Shown here: positions 23,270 through 32,156 of the stretch, one piece after another
How positions within the stretch are numbered: the stretch's first letter is position 1
Layout of the letters: every line of letters starts with the position of its first letter
From: Massiliimalia massiliensis
GTDB taxonomy: Bacteria > Bacillota > Clostridia > Oscillospirales > Ruminococcaceae
Length of the DNA: 64,000 nucleotides
Direction of reading: 5' to 3'
Assembly (NCBI RefSeq): GCF_900155615.1
Contig: NZ_FUHT01000004.1
Coordinates: forward strand, 496,001 to 560,000
Translations under genes and position numbers: made by a program
Notes under the pieces: model-generated
The model's database searches: none
Told to the model about the DNA's origin: nothing
Seen by the model: only the letters and a program-made list of their open reading frames with translations

Positions 23270-24064
23270 ATGACTCAAATATTAATTCCCGCCCTTATCT
23301 TTGCCGGGCTTGGTATTTTTGCCGGACTGCTGCTCTCCATCTTTTCTAAGGTGTTCGCTGTGAAGGTGGATGAAAGGGTAGAGAAAATCAGAGATGCGCT
23401 TCCGGGCGCAAACTGCGGCGCCTGCGGCTTTTCCGGCTGCGACGGCTATGCCGCGAGGCTGGTAGAGGATGACAGCGTCAAAACAAATCTCTGCCTTCCG
23501 GGCGGCGCAGAAGCCGCAAAGGTGATCAGCGAGGTTCTGGGGAAAAATTTTGAAGCTGTTGAGCCGATGGTCGCTGAGGTCTACTGTAAGGGTACCAGCG
23601 AAACAACCGGAGATATCTTTGAATATGACGGAATTTATTCCTGCAGCGCCTGTAACCTTTACTACAGCGGGAAGGGAAAATGCAATTACGGATGCCTGGG
23701 CTTTGGGGACTGCCAGAAGGTCTGCCAATACGGGGCAATCAGTATTGTGGACGGACGCGCACATGTCAACGAGGAGCTTTGCGTCGGCTGTGGGATGTGT
23801 GCCGGCGTTTGCCCGAAGGGCATCATCGGCGTTCATAAAAAAGCGCAGAAGGTTGTAGTAAAATGCTTCAACTGCGACCTTGGGAAATATACCAGGAGCG
23901 CCTGCTCGGCGGGGTGCATCGGATGTAAGAAATGCGAAAAGACCTGCCGGTATGATGCGATCCATGTGGAGCGGAACAAAGCGCGGATTGATTATGACAA
24001 GTGTACAAATTGCGGGGAATGCGCAGCAGCATGTCCGGTGCAATGTATTCTGGTTAAGGAATAA
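23270..24064 (+). CDS. rnfB: Rnf complex subunit B
   Basis: RnfB accepts electrons from reduced ferredoxin at the cytoplasmic face. The 264-aa protein has one N-terminal helix (about 5-25), a 4Fe-4S motif in LPGANCGACGFSGCDGYA with a later Cys in TNLCLPGG, and several more clusters: CSACNLYYSGKGKCNYGC, CVGCGMCAGVCPKG, CIGCKKCEKTC and CTNCGECAAACPV. It is last in the operon, 14 nt after rnfA with a good AAGGAGG. The complex links the ferredoxin pool, NAD+ and an ion gradient (Na+ or H+ not decidable by eye). Confidence 0.95.
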   Translation: MTQILIPALIFAGLGIFAGLLLSIFSKVFAVKVDERVEKIRDALPGANCGACGFSGCDGYAARLVEDDSVKTNLCLPGGAEAAKVISEVLGKNFEAVEPMVAEVYCKGTSETTGDIFEYDGIYSCSACNLYYSGKGKCNYGCLGFGDCQKVCQYGAISIVDGRAHVNEELCVGCGMCAGVCPKGIIGVHKKAQKVVVKCFNCDLGKYTRSACSAGCIGCKKCEKTCRYDAIHVERNKARIDYDKCTNCGECAAACPVQCILVKE

Positions 24065-24066
24065 AG

Positions 24067-24115
24067 ATAGAAAGAGAAACGCCTGTGCAAATCGCACAGG
24101 CGTTTCTCTTTCTAT
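24067..24115. terminator. Bidirectional terminator between rnfB and the convergent lipoprotein gene
   Basis: A perfect 22-bp stem (24067-24088 with 24094-24115) with a 5-nt loop. One arm includes the last codons and stop of the convergent gene. Confidence 0.88.
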
Positions 24116-24618
24116 TGGATCAGGCTTTCGAAATAGCTGTCGGTGGTTTCGGGAAGCTGAAAGTCGAGGGAAAAGCTGCTCATTTCAATGGTGAGATAGG
24201 GGATATCCTTATAAAAGACCATTCTTGCAATTTCCAGCTCCTTCAGGTCACTTTCATCCTGTCCGGCCTTCTGCGTTTCTTCCTGATAGAAAATACAGAT
24301 ATAGGAAATCTCCGCCTCCTTTGGAAGCTTCGCGATTTTTAGGCCGGCATCGCTTGGTGTGACGATATCTTTTACAGAGGAAAGACCCATCTGGGAAATA
24401 AAATCTTTCATTTCTTCTTCGGTTTCCAGTACAGCGACCGGTTCATCGCTGCCCTCCGTCAGGATTTCTACCCGTCCGCTTTTTTTGATCTCGTCGACCG
24501 AATCAGCCAATTCCATCGCTGCGTCCATGGTATCCGATATCTTGTCAAACAGACTACAACCGGAGCAGGCCACGGCAATTGTTGCCGCTGTCAACAAAAC
24601 TAAAAGAATCCGTTTCAT
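24112..24618 (-). CDS. Putative lipoprotein of unknown function
   Basis: Unrecognised family. The 168-aa product has a lipoprotein signal (MKRILLVLLTAATIAVACSGC; lipidated Cys at 18 or 21). An acidic mature domain follows, with a segment EPVAVLETEEEMKDFISQM that looks like a short alpha/beta unit. It is probably attached to the outer face of the membrane. It starts inside the end of an upstream small membrane-protein gene (65-nt overlap in another frame), so the two are probably coupled. Its stop lies within the terminator stem shared with rnfB. Confidence 0.7.
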   Translation of the reverse strand: MKRILLVLLTAATIAVACSGCSLFDKISDTMDAAMELADSVDEIKKSGRVEILTEGSDEPVAVLETEEEMKDFISQMGLSSVKDIVTPSDAGLKIAKLPKEAEISYICIFYQEETQKAGQDESDLKELEIARMVFYKDIPYLTIEMSSFSLDFQLPETTDSYFESLIQ

Positions 24619-24787
24619 TTTTTAACCCTTCTTTCACTTTTTCTGGCAGGGAATCATAAACCATGCGCACTACGGATGGGGAGGGCATAACCCTGGCCGC
24701 TTCCTGTTCCAGCAGCTTTTTCCAGTGTCCTGTTGCGAGGGATAAAACTGCGGCTGAAATAAGGACTGCGATAATGGCTGGTTTCAT
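24554..24787 (-). CDS. Small exported or membrane protein (77 aa)
   Basis: Unrecognised. ATG 24787 has AGAGGTG upstream on the minus strand. The product has one N-terminal hydrophobic segment (KPAIIAVLISAAVLSLATG) followed by a charged region with VVRMVYDSLPEKVKEGLK. It lies downstream of the ABC permease gene (53 nt) and overlaps the lipoprotein gene by 65 nt. The overlap and signal segment suggest one functional unit with the lipoprotein, but this is inference. Confidence 0.55.
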   Translation of the reverse strand: MKPAIIAVLISAAVLSLATGHWKKLLEQEAARVMPSPSVVRMVYDSLPEKVKEGLKNETDSFSFVDSGNNCRGLLRL

Positions 24788-24839
24788 GAAGGTCACCTCT
24801 TTCAAAATCTGTACCCTTTTTTATTTGATGGATCTTTTG

Positions 24840-25682
24840 CTATTCAAGGTTCAGATGTTTACCTAGTATATTATTGGTAATGAGGAAAAATACCGCAAAT
24901 TCAGCAATGCCCATCAGCATAGATGCGATCATCATGATGTGGAAGATCCATTCTGCCGGGAGATTCATGAAGGAAAAGTCAAAGACTGATCCGCTGATGA
25001 TCAATAGGATTACGCCGATTACCTGCATAGCGAAGGAAATAATCAGGTAAGCGCCGACCGCAGATAATAATTTGTGCTTTCTGCTCATCCGGTGGCCGAT
25101 TGCAAGGCAGGCGTAGTAGAACATCACGCCGGAATAAACGCCAATTACCATCACTGCAACCAATTCAATGATATAGAAAATGATATGCACCTTTTCCACA
25201 GAATCGATTTGGAACATCAGCCGGAACATTTCCGGAAGATTTTTTACCATCCACTCCACGCCGTCAGCATTGATCAGCAGAATGACCAGCGAGAGGCAGC
25301 AGGCCAGAGCACTGCAAATTGTCCAGATCAGGGAGGTGTGAAGCTTTGCCCAGAGTTGCTGGCTGGGCTTTACCGGCAGAGTCATCATCAGATATCCTTC
25401 GTCTCCTAGCAGGTTTTTGTAGAAACGGTAAACAAAGATGATAAAGGTTAGAAATAGAACGGCAAAGATTGCCAGGACATAAATCATGGTGGTAGTACCC
25501 GCCAGCATCTCAAAAATGTTCTGCAGGGTAGAACCGGCGGGGAAAAGGGTGAAATTAGTGCTGTAGCCACTGAGCTCCAGCAGCACCCGGTTGACTGAGG
25601 AAAGCACTAAAAGGATCAGGTACATTGGAATAAAGAGGCGGGCAGTTGCCTTGAATTCGTATTTCATTAATTTGCCTAACAT
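24840..25682 (-). CDS. ABC transporter permease
   Basis: The 280-aa membrane protein has about six helices. It begins MLGKLMKYEFKATARLFIPMY, typical of ABC-2-type permeases that work with GntR-controlled ATPases in Firmicutes (YtrC/D-like). It overlaps the ATPase gene by 7 nt and should form the membrane part of the same transporter. The substrate is unknown; relatives respond to cell-wall antibiotics. Confidence 0.82.
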   Translation of the reverse strand: MLGKLMKYEFKATARLFIPMYLILLVLSSVNRVLLELSGYSTNFTLFPAGSTLQNIFEMLAGTTTMIYVLAIFAVLFLTFIIFVYRFYKNLLGDEGYLMMTLPVKPSQQLWAKLHTSLIWTICSALACCLSLVILLINADGVEWMVKNLPEMFRLMFQIDSVEKVHIIFYIIELVAVMVIGVYSGVMFYYACLAIGHRMSRKHKLLSAVGAYLIISFAMQVIGVILLIISGSVFDFSFMNLPAEWIFHIMMIASMLMGIAEFAVFFLITNNILGKHLNLE

Positions 25683-26383
25683 CTGAATACCTCCCTAAAA
25701 TAAGCGTCAATGGATTTACCTTGTTTTTCCCGGATGTCATCAACAGAGGAAGCTAATACCAGATTTCCCTGATTAATGAAAATTACGTCATCCAAAACCT
25801 TTTCAATATCATAGATCAGATGGGTGGAGATCATAACGGTGGAGTTTTCACTGTAGTTTGAAATGATCGTATCCAGGATATAATCCCTGGCCGCCGGGTC
25901 AACTCCGCCGATTGGCTCGTCCAGAAGATAAAGATCCGCTTCGCGGCTCATGACCAGGATAAGTTGAACCTTCTCCTTAGTACCCTTGGACATGGTTTTT
26001 AAGCGGTCATCCGGATTGATGTTCAGGCGCCCCAGCATATCGTAGGCCTTTTCCGGATTAAAGTTTTGATAGAAGTCGGTAAAAAACTGGATAATATCGC
26101 GCACCTTCATCCAATCGTTCAAATAGGTGCGTTCCGGCAGGTAAGACACCATATTTTTGGTGTCCGGTCCAACCGGGACGCCGTTAATTAAGATGCTGCC
26201 GGATGTGGGCGTCAGGATTCCGCTGGCCATTTTGATCAGGGTTGTTTTTCCGCTTCCGTTTGGGCCAAGCAGCCCAACGATACGGCCGCGGTTTACGGTC
26301 AGGTTGGTAAAATTGAGCGCAGGGATTTGGGCCAGATAATTTTTGGAAACTCCTCTGCATTCTAGAATGTGGTCCATACTCAT
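25676..26383 (-). CDS. ABC transporter ATP-binding protein
   Basis: This cytoplasmic ATPase (235 aa) powers the adjacent permease. Walker A is GPNGSGKTT, Walker B LYLLDEPIGGVD. The signature is the degenerate MSKGTKEKVQL, as in YtrB/GldA-like exporters. The C-terminal part (VDDIREKQGKSIDAYFREVF) is the short extension found in this group. It overlaps the GntR regulator gene by 4 nt (ATGA). Confidence 0.9.
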   Translation of the reverse strand: MSMDHILECRGVSKNYLAQIPALNFTNLTVNRGRIVGLLGPNGSGKTTLIKMASGILTPTSGSILINGVPVGPDTKNMVSYLPERTYLNDWMKVRDIIQFFTDFYQNFNPEKAYDMLGRLNINPDDRLKTMSKGTKEKVQLILVMSREADLYLLDEPIGGVDPAARDYILDTIISNYSENSTVMISTHLIYDIEKVLDDVIFINQGNLVLASSVDDIREKQGKSIDAYFREVFRC

Positions 26384-26745
26384 TCCTCCTTAGATGTTTT
26401 TGAAATCAGGCGAATCGTATCCTGCTGGGAAAAACCGAGTTCCTTCATCTGTGTGAAAAACTCACCGATTTTTTCAGAGGCCAATTCATCCTTGATGGTT
26501 TCTATTTTGGTTTGATCCTCGGTAATAAATCGTCCCGAGGTGCGCTGGGAGTAAACCAGTCCGATTCGTTCCAGTTCTGCGAAGGCTTTCTGCATGGTGT
26601 TTGGGTTGACAGAGGCTTCCGAGGCCAAATCCCTGACTGACGGCAGCTTTGAGCCGGCAGGAAAGGAGCCGGATACGATTCTTCTCTGAATCTGTTCCAC
26701 AAGCTGGCTGTAGATTGGCCTGTCGTCCCGAAATTCCCATTTCAT
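26380..26745 (-). CDS. GntR-family regulator (YtrA subfamily)
   Basis: This 121-aa transcription factor has an N-terminal winged helix (RPIYSQLVEQIQRRIVSG, LPSVRDLASEASVNPNTMQKAFAELE) and only a short C-terminal dimerisation tail, which defines the YtrA subgroup. It is first in the regulator-ATPase-permease operon. A perfect inverted repeat overlaps its -10 box, so it probably represses its own operon until an inducer, often a cell-envelope stress signal in this subgroup, relieves it. Confidence 0.9.
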   Translation of the reverse strand: MKWEFRDDRPIYSQLVEQIQRRIVSGSFPAGSKLPSVRDLASEASVNPNTMQKAFAELERIGLVYSQRTSGRFITEDQTKIETIKDELASEKIGEFFTQMKELGFSQQDTIRLISKTSKEE

Positions 26746-26758
26746 CCTTTCATCTCCT

Positions 26759-26808
26759 TTGTATTATTGTACTATTGAAATAATACAATATTCTTTGCTA
26801 ATTGTCAA
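26759..26808 (-). promoter_or_regulatory. Promoter and operator of the GntR-ABC operon
   Basis: On the minus strand TTGACA (26808-26803), 17 nt, TATTAT (26785-26780). A perfect 10-bp inverted repeat TTGTATTATT-N10-AATAATACAA (26759-26788) covers the -10 box and start region, as expected for an autorepressor site. Confidence 0.85.
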
Positions 26809-26924
26809 GAGGCTATACAAAATTTTTTATTTTATTTTTGCGGCGTATATGGTAGAATAGAAAAAAAGCGCTGGGTATTTGCGCTGGAAAGGACGTCTTT
26901 GCAAAGCAAAGCATGGTAATTGGT

Positions 26925-27359
26925 ATGTTGATTCACGTCAAAAAATTAAATCCGAATGCGGTAATCCCGACAAGAGGGAGTGAATTTGCCGCGGGATATG
27001 ATTTATATGCCTGCCTGGAGAAGCCCCTGACAATTAAAGCAGGCGAAACAGCTAAAGTCAGTACAGGGCTTGCTGTAGAAATCCCGGAGGGCTATGCAGG
27101 CTTAGTCTATGCGCGGAGCGGGCTGGCGACTAAGAGGGGGCTTGCGCCTGCAAATAAGGTAGGAGTCTGTGACAGCGACTATCGCGGGGAATACCTGATC
27201 TTCCTGCACAACCATAGCCAGACGGACGCGGTGGTGGAGCCGGGCGAACGGATTGCCCAGCTCATTATTACCCCGTTCCTGGAAGCAGAATTTGAAGAAG
27301 CGGAGGAGCTCTCCGAGACGGAACGGGGAAGCGGCGGGTTCGGTTCAACCGGCAGATAA
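26925..27359 (+). CDS. dut: dUTP diphosphatase (dUTPase)
   Basis: It hydrolyses dUTP to dUMP, keeping uracil out of DNA and feeding dTMP synthesis. The trimeric-type protein has 144 aa. Motifs are AGYDLYA, ARSGLATKRGL, NKVGVCDSDYRGEY, GERIAQLI and the C-terminal arm RGSGGFGSTGR. I prefer ATG 26925 (MLIHVKKLNPNAVIPTR) to ATG 26913, because family members start there; neither has a strong Shine-Dalgarno site. It is monocistronic with its own terminator. Confidence 0.95.
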   Translation: MLIHVKKLNPNAVIPTRGSEFAAGYDLYACLEKPLTIKAGETAKVSTGLAVEIPEGYAGLVYARSGLATKRGLAPANKVGVCDSDYRGEYLIFLHNHSQTDAVVEPGERIAQLIITPFLEAEFEEAEELSETERGSGGFGSTGR

Positions 27360-27360
27360 C

Positions 27361-27401
27361 AAAAGCCATGCGGGCCCAAATGCACGCATGGCTTTTGTTT
27401 T
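27361..27401 (+). terminator. Terminator after dut
   Basis: 12-bp stem AAAAGCCATGCG/CGCATGGCTTTT (27361-27372 with 27385-27396), then GTTTT. Confidence 0.88.
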
Positions 27402-27429
27402 CTGCAGCAGAAGAATCACTTGTTCAATC

Positions 27430-27458
27430 TTGAAAAAAACTGCAAAATATGGTAGAAT
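27430..27458 (+). promoter_or_regulatory. Promoter of the mutS-mutL operon
   Basis: TTGAAA (27430-27435), 17 nt, TAGAAT (27453-27458) with an extended TGG. Confidence 0.75.
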
Positions 27459-27517
27459 TAATAAAATATTGACACTATATGTTGTGGAAAAATTGATGAA
27501 CGAAAGGCGTAACCGGT

Positions 27518-30115
27518 ATGTCAAAATTATCTCCCATGATGCAGCAGTATCTGAATATCAAAGCGGCCCATAAAGACCACGTCCTGTTTTTCAGGCTGGG
27601 GGATTTTTATGAGATGTTTTTTGACGATGCGGTCAATATCTCCAAAGAGCTGGAGCTAACCCTGACGGGAAAGGACTGCGGCCTGCCGGAGCGTGCGCCG
27701 ATGTGCGGAATCCCTTACCATTCTGCGGAAACGTATATCAAGAGGCTGATTGATAAGGGCTATAAGGTTGCCATCTGCGAACAGACGGAGGATCCAAGCC
27801 TTGCCAAAGGTCTTGTCAAACGGGATGTGATCCGGGTGATCACGCCGGGCACCCTGATCGAAGGGGATATGCTGGAGGATTCCAGGAACAACTATATTGC
27901 AAGTATTTATATCAAAGGAAAGGCTTTTGCGGCCTGCTTTGCGGATATTTCAACCGGTGAGGTCTATCTGACGGAGCAGATCAGTACGAATCTTTCCAAC
28001 GATGTCCTAAATGAGCTTTCCAAATTCATGCCTGCGGAAATTCTCTGCAATGAGGCGTTTCAGAAGGATAAGGAGATTAAGGAGTTTCTTGCAAACCGTC
28101 TGACAGCGCTCAGCAGCACCTATGAGGGAGAGCGGATCGACCTTTCGGACGCGGAGCGGGAAGTGAAGCAGCATTTCAAGGTCTCGGAAGCGGAAGAGCT
28201 CGGCATGAAAGGCGGCGGTCTTGCTGTCCTCGCATTGGGCGGGCTGATTCAGTATCTCAACCAAACCCAGCATGAGGGAGCGAAACGCCTTTCCCAGATC
28301 CATTTCTATACGGAAAGCCAGTACATGAATATTGACATTACGGCACGAAGAAATCTGGAGATTACCGAGACGATCCGCACGAAGGAAAAGCGCGGAACAC
28401 TGTTATGGGTGCTGGACAAAACCAAAACTGCGATGGGGAAACGGCTGATGAGAAAATCGCTCGAACAGCCTCTGATCAATTTGGCGGAAATTACCCGACG
28501 GCAGAATGCGGTGAAGGAGCTCTTTGACGGGCATATGGTCAGGGACGGCCTCCAGCAGCAGCTTGGCGGCGTATATGACCTGGAACGTCTGATGACAAGG
28601 GTGGTGTATGACTCAGCGAACCCGAGGGAGCTGCGCGCGCTGGCGGCGACTGCAAGACGTCTGCCGGAAATTAAGGAGCTGACTGCTTCGTTCCGGAGCG
28701 AGCAGCTTCGGGAAATACATAATGACATTGACCTGATGGAGGATATCGCGAACCTGGTGGAAAACTCCATTGTGGAGGAACCGCCCTTTAGCCTCAAGGA
28801 CGGCGGATATATTAAACCCGGTTTTAATGAAAACCTGGATGAATACCGCGGCCTCTGCACCAACGCCAAGGAAATAATCAAGGGAATCGAGGAATCGGAA
28901 CGGGAAAAGACCGGAATCAAGGGGCTGAAGATAAAATACAACAAGGTGTTCGGCTATTATATTGAGGTTACCAACTCGAATCTCGATATGGTGCCGGAAA
29001 CCTATATCCGCAAGCGGACCCTGACAAACTGCGAGCGGTATATTACACAGGAGCTCAAGGAACTGGAAACTAAGGTGCTGACCGCGAGCGAAAAAATCCT
29101 GGCGCTGGAGAATGAGATTTTCCACGAAGTCCGGAAATATATCGCCTCCCGGCTGGACGGCATCCAGCGGACTGCAAACGCTGTATCAAAGCTTGATTTT
29201 TTCTGCTCGCTTGCGTTTGTCGCGATGCAGAACAATTATGTTTGCCCGGAGCTGACCTTGGACGGAAGCCTGGAAATCAAAAATGGGCGGCATCCGGTGG
29301 TGGAGCAGATGCTCGACGGGAGCGTATTTGTCCCGAATGACACCTATCTTAATACCTCCTCCGACCGGATGGCAATTATCACAGGGCCGAATATGGCGGG
29401 GAAATCCACCTATATGCGGCAGGTAGCGATCATTACAATCATGGCGCAGATTGGCAGCTTTGTCCCGGCCTCGGCCGCCAGACTGAGCATTGTAGACCGG
29501 ATTTTCACCCGTGTCGGCGCATCGGACGATCTGGCTGCCGGACAGTCCACCTTTATGGTGGAAATGAGCGAGGTGGCGCACATCTTAAAATACGCGACCT
29601 CGCAGAGTCTGGTTATTCTGGATGAAATCGGGCGCGGAACCTCTACCTTTGACGGAATGAGCATCGCCAAGGCGGTGGTGGAATTTATCGTCAATACCAA
29701 ACGGCTGCGCTGTAAAACCCTGTTTGCGACCCATTATCATGAGCTGACCTCCATGGAGGACGAGCTGGAAGGGGTTAAAAACTACAATATCTCGGTGAAA
29801 AAACGGGGAGACGATATCACCTTCCTGCGGAAAATTGTGCCGGGCGGCGCGGATGACAGCTTTGGAATTGAGGTTGCGAAGCTGGCGGGAATCCCGGAAA
29901 GGGTTGTCAGCCGCGCAAAGGAAATATTATCGGAATTGGAATCGGAGCATGGCGTGGTTCGGGTGGTCAAGGAGCCTGTCCGGCAGGACAGCCAGATGAC
30001 ATTGATGAGCTATACCAGCGAGATTGAGGAAAAGTTAAAAGCGCTGCAGGTGGACACGCTGACGCCTCTGGAGGCGCTCAGCATGCTGTATGAATGGAAG
30101 AAATTATTAAAATAA
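27518..30115 (+). CDS. mutS: DNA mismatch repair protein MutS
   Basis: MutS recognises mismatches and small loops and starts repair. The 865-aa product is full length. The N-terminal mismatch-binding domain has FFRLGDFYEMFFDDA (Phe-x-Glu intercalating motif FYE); the C-terminal ATPase has Walker A GPNMAGKSTYMRQ (about 623-635) and the conserved STFMVEMSE and DEIGRGTSTFDG. A short region near the C-terminus (LMSYTSEIEEKLKALQVDTLTPLEAL) matches the MutS family tail. mutL follows after 18 nt. Confidence 0.97.
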   Translation: MSKLSPMMQQYLNIKAAHKDHVLFFRLGDFYEMFFDDAVNISKELELTLTGKDCGLPERAPMCGIPYHSAETYIKRLIDKGYKVAICEQTEDPSLAKGLVKRDVIRVITPGTLIEGDMLEDSRNNYIASIYIKGKAFAACFADISTGEVYLTEQISTNLSNDVLNELSKFMPAEILCNEAFQKDKEIKEFLANRLTALSSTYEGERIDLSDAEREVKQHFKVSEAEELGMKGGGLAVLALGGLIQYLNQTQHEGAKRLSQIHFYTESQYMNIDITARRNLEITETIRTKEKRGTLLWVLDKTKTAMGKRLMRKSLEQPLINLAEITRRQNAVKELFDGHMVRDGLQQQLGGVYDLERLMTRVVYDSANPRELRALAATARRLPEIKELTASFRSEQLREIHNDIDLMEDIANLVENSIVEEPPFSLKDGGYIKPGFNENLDEYRGLCTNAKEIIKGIEESEREKTGIKGLKIKYNKVFGYYIEVTNSNLDMVPETYIRKRTLTNCERYITQELKELETKVLTASEKILALENEIFHEVRKYIASRLDGIQRTANAVSKLDFFCSLAFVAMQNNYVCPELTLDGSLEIKNGRHPVVEQMLDGSVFVPNDTYLNTSSDRMAIITGPNMAGKSTYMRQVAIITIMAQIGSFVPASAARLSIVDRIFTRVGASDDLAAGQSTFMVEMSEVAHILKYATSQSLVILDEIGRGTSTFDGMSIAKAVVEFIVNTKRLRCKTLFATHYHELTSMEDELEGVKNYNISVKKRGDDITFLRKIVPGGADDSFGIEVAKLAGIPERVVSRAKEILSELESEHGVVRVVKEPVRQDSQMTLMSYTSEIEEKLKALQVDTLTPLEALSMLYEWKKLLK

Positions 30116-30133
30116 GAAAGGCAGGTGCATGGC

Positions 30134-32134
30134 GTGGCAAAAATTCATGTGTTGGATAAGGCGGTATCGGAGCTGATCGCAGCCGGGGAAGTGATCGAAC
30201 GCCCGGCCTCCATCGTGAAAGAGCTTTTGGAAAATGCAATCGATGCGAAAGCGACGGCTGTTACTATCGAAATCAAACAGGGCGGGATCGGCTTTATCCG
30301 GATTACGGACGATGGGGTCGGAATGGAGCCGGAGGATGTCCCGACTGCCTTTCTGCGCCATGCAACCAGTAAGGTCAGAAGCAGAGAGGATCTGTCTGAT
30401 ATCGCGACTCTCGGATTCCGGGGCGAGGCGCTGGCGTCTGTCTGTGCGGTGGCAAAGGTGGAGCTGATCACCAAGGCCAGGGAAAATCTGCTGGGCTGCC
30501 GGTATGTCGTTCACGGAGGAGAGGAACAGTCGCTGGAAGAGGCCGGCTGCCCGAACGGGACGACCATGATCGTGCGGGATTTATTTTACAATGTGCCTGC
30601 CAGGCTGAAATTTTTAAAGAAGGATTTTTCGGAAGGAAACGCAGTACAGGGGATTGTAGAAAAGATTGCGCTGTCCCATCCGGAAATCTCATTTAAGCTG
30701 ATTAAGGACAACAAAACGGCGCTCCATACCCCTGGAGACGGAAAGCTGATTTCCGCCGTTTATGCTGTGTTTGGGAAGGAATTCTCTTCCGGGCTGATTC
30801 CGGTCAGCTATTCCCACAATGGACTGACGGTGCAGGGCTATGTTACAAAGCCATCCTTCGCCCGCACGAACCGGTCTATGCAGTACTTCTTCGTGAACGA
30901 CCGGTATGTGAAATCTCGAACCTGTATAGCGGCGCTGGAAGAAGGGTATAAGCATTCGATCATGGTTGGGAAGTTTCCGGCCTGTGTTTTGAAGCTAAAA
31001 ATTGACTTTAACCAGGTAGACGTCAATGTCCACCCGGCAAAGATAGAAATCCGGTTCGTGCAGGAACGCCCTGTGTTTGAAACGGTTTATTTCGGGGTAA
31101 AATCAGCATTAGATCAGCAGGATATCTTAACAGAAAAGACAAAAACGGAGGATCCGCAGCTTTTATCCTCGTTTCGGCAGGCGCCATCACAGCAAACTTA
31201 TCTGAAAACGGAAAGGGAAACGGCGCGTGAGCCGGTCCGGCCTGTGCGGCAGGACGACAATTTGCTGCATATCAATCCGCAGGTTTTTTCGCCGCAGCAG
31301 AAGGTCACACTCCATGAACCGGGAGTCGTTTACCACGCTGGAAAACAGGAAAGCCTGGATGGGAACTGCCGGCCGGTATCCTCACAGCCACCGGAGCCAG
31401 AACGGAAAGCGCCTCCGGAACCGTCCTCCCATTCTGCGGCGGAGTCTTTGGAAGATTTTTCCTTCCTGTCCCGGGAAGCGTTTGAAAAGAAACAGCCGGA
31501 AGAGGCGAAACCGGCCCCTGTGGTTCCGATACCTTTGCCGGACGGAGAAACAGAAACAGAGCCGGAGCTCGCAATCCGGATGATCGGCGAGGTGTTCAAG
31601 ACCTATATCCTCTTTGAAACGGAGGATTTGTTTATCATGATGGATAAGCACGCGGCGCACGAACGGATTCTCTTTGAACAGCTTAAAGAGAAAATCCATC
31701 TGCAGGAACGGCAGATTCTGCTTACCCCGATTTCAGTTCCGCTTTCGAGTGAGGAAGCGGATGCGCTTCTGTCCCATCGGGAGCTGACCGGAAAGCTGGG
31801 CTTTGTACTGGAAAGGGAAAACGGTACCGTCCGGGTAAAAGAAGCGCCGCTGATCCTCAGCCGGTATGACCTGAGAGGAATTGTAGAGGATTTGGCAAAG
31901 AACCTGCTCCTTTCCAAGGTGGATATTACGCCGCAGGCATTTGACGACCTGCTGCACTCGATGGCCTGCCGGGCGGCGATTAAGGCAAATGAGGACAATA
32001 CGCCTGAAGAACTGGAGGAACTGGCAAAACAGGTGTATTTTGACCATAAAATAAGGCATTGCCCGCATGGACGCCCGGTAGGGATTACCATGACAAAATA
32101 CGAAATTGAAAAGCGGTTTGGCCGCCATAATTAA
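30134..32134 (+). CDS. mutL: DNA mismatch repair protein MutL
   Basis: MutL is recruited by MutS; in bacteria lacking MutH it nicks the new strand. It has 666 aa from GTG 30134 (AKIHVLDKAVSELIAAGEVIERP), preceded by AGGTG; a GTG 9 nt earlier is possible. The N-terminal GHKL ATPase has ELLENAIDA, DDGVGM and TLGFRGEAL. A Pro/Glu-rich linker (about 345-475) follows. The C-terminal endonuclease has DKHAAHERILFE (form DxHA-x2-E-x4-E, Lys in place of the usual Gln), ACRAAIK and CPHGRP, so it should be nicking-competent. It overlaps no neighbour; miaA follows. Confidence 0.96.
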   Translation: MAKIHVLDKAVSELIAAGEVIERPASIVKELLENAIDAKATAVTIEIKQGGIGFIRITDDGVGMEPEDVPTAFLRHATSKVRSREDLSDIATLGFRGEALASVCAVAKVELITKARENLLGCRYVVHGGEEQSLEEAGCPNGTTMIVRDLFYNVPARLKFLKKDFSEGNAVQGIVEKIALSHPEISFKLIKDNKTALHTPGDGKLISAVYAVFGKEFSSGLIPVSYSHNGLTVQGYVTKPSFARTNRSMQYFFVNDRYVKSRTCIAALEEGYKHSIMVGKFPACVLKLKIDFNQVDVNVHPAKIEIRFVQERPVFETVYFGVKSALDQQDILTEKTKTEDPQLLSSFRQAPSQQTYLKTERETAREPVRPVRQDDNLLHINPQVFSPQQKVTLHEPGVVYHAGKQESLDGNCRPVSSQPPEPERKAPPEPSSHSAAESLEDFSFLSREAFEKKQPEEAKPAPVVPIPLPDGETETEPELAIRMIGEVFKTYILFETEDLFIMMDKHAAHERILFEQLKEKIHLQERQILLTPISVPLSSEEADALLSHRELTGKLGFVLERENGTVRVKEAPLILSRYDLRGIVEDLAKNLLLSKVDITPQAFDDLLHSMACRAAIKANEDNTPEELEELAKQVYFDHKIRHCPHGRPVGITMTKYEIEKRFGRHN

Positions 32135-32156
32135 AGAATCAGGAGAGACGTTTGCA

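Noticed and set aside
31150-31560. Possible broken region in mutL because of low-complexity sequence
   Set aside because: It is the normal variable linker between the ATPase and endonuclease domains; the frame is open and both ends are intact.
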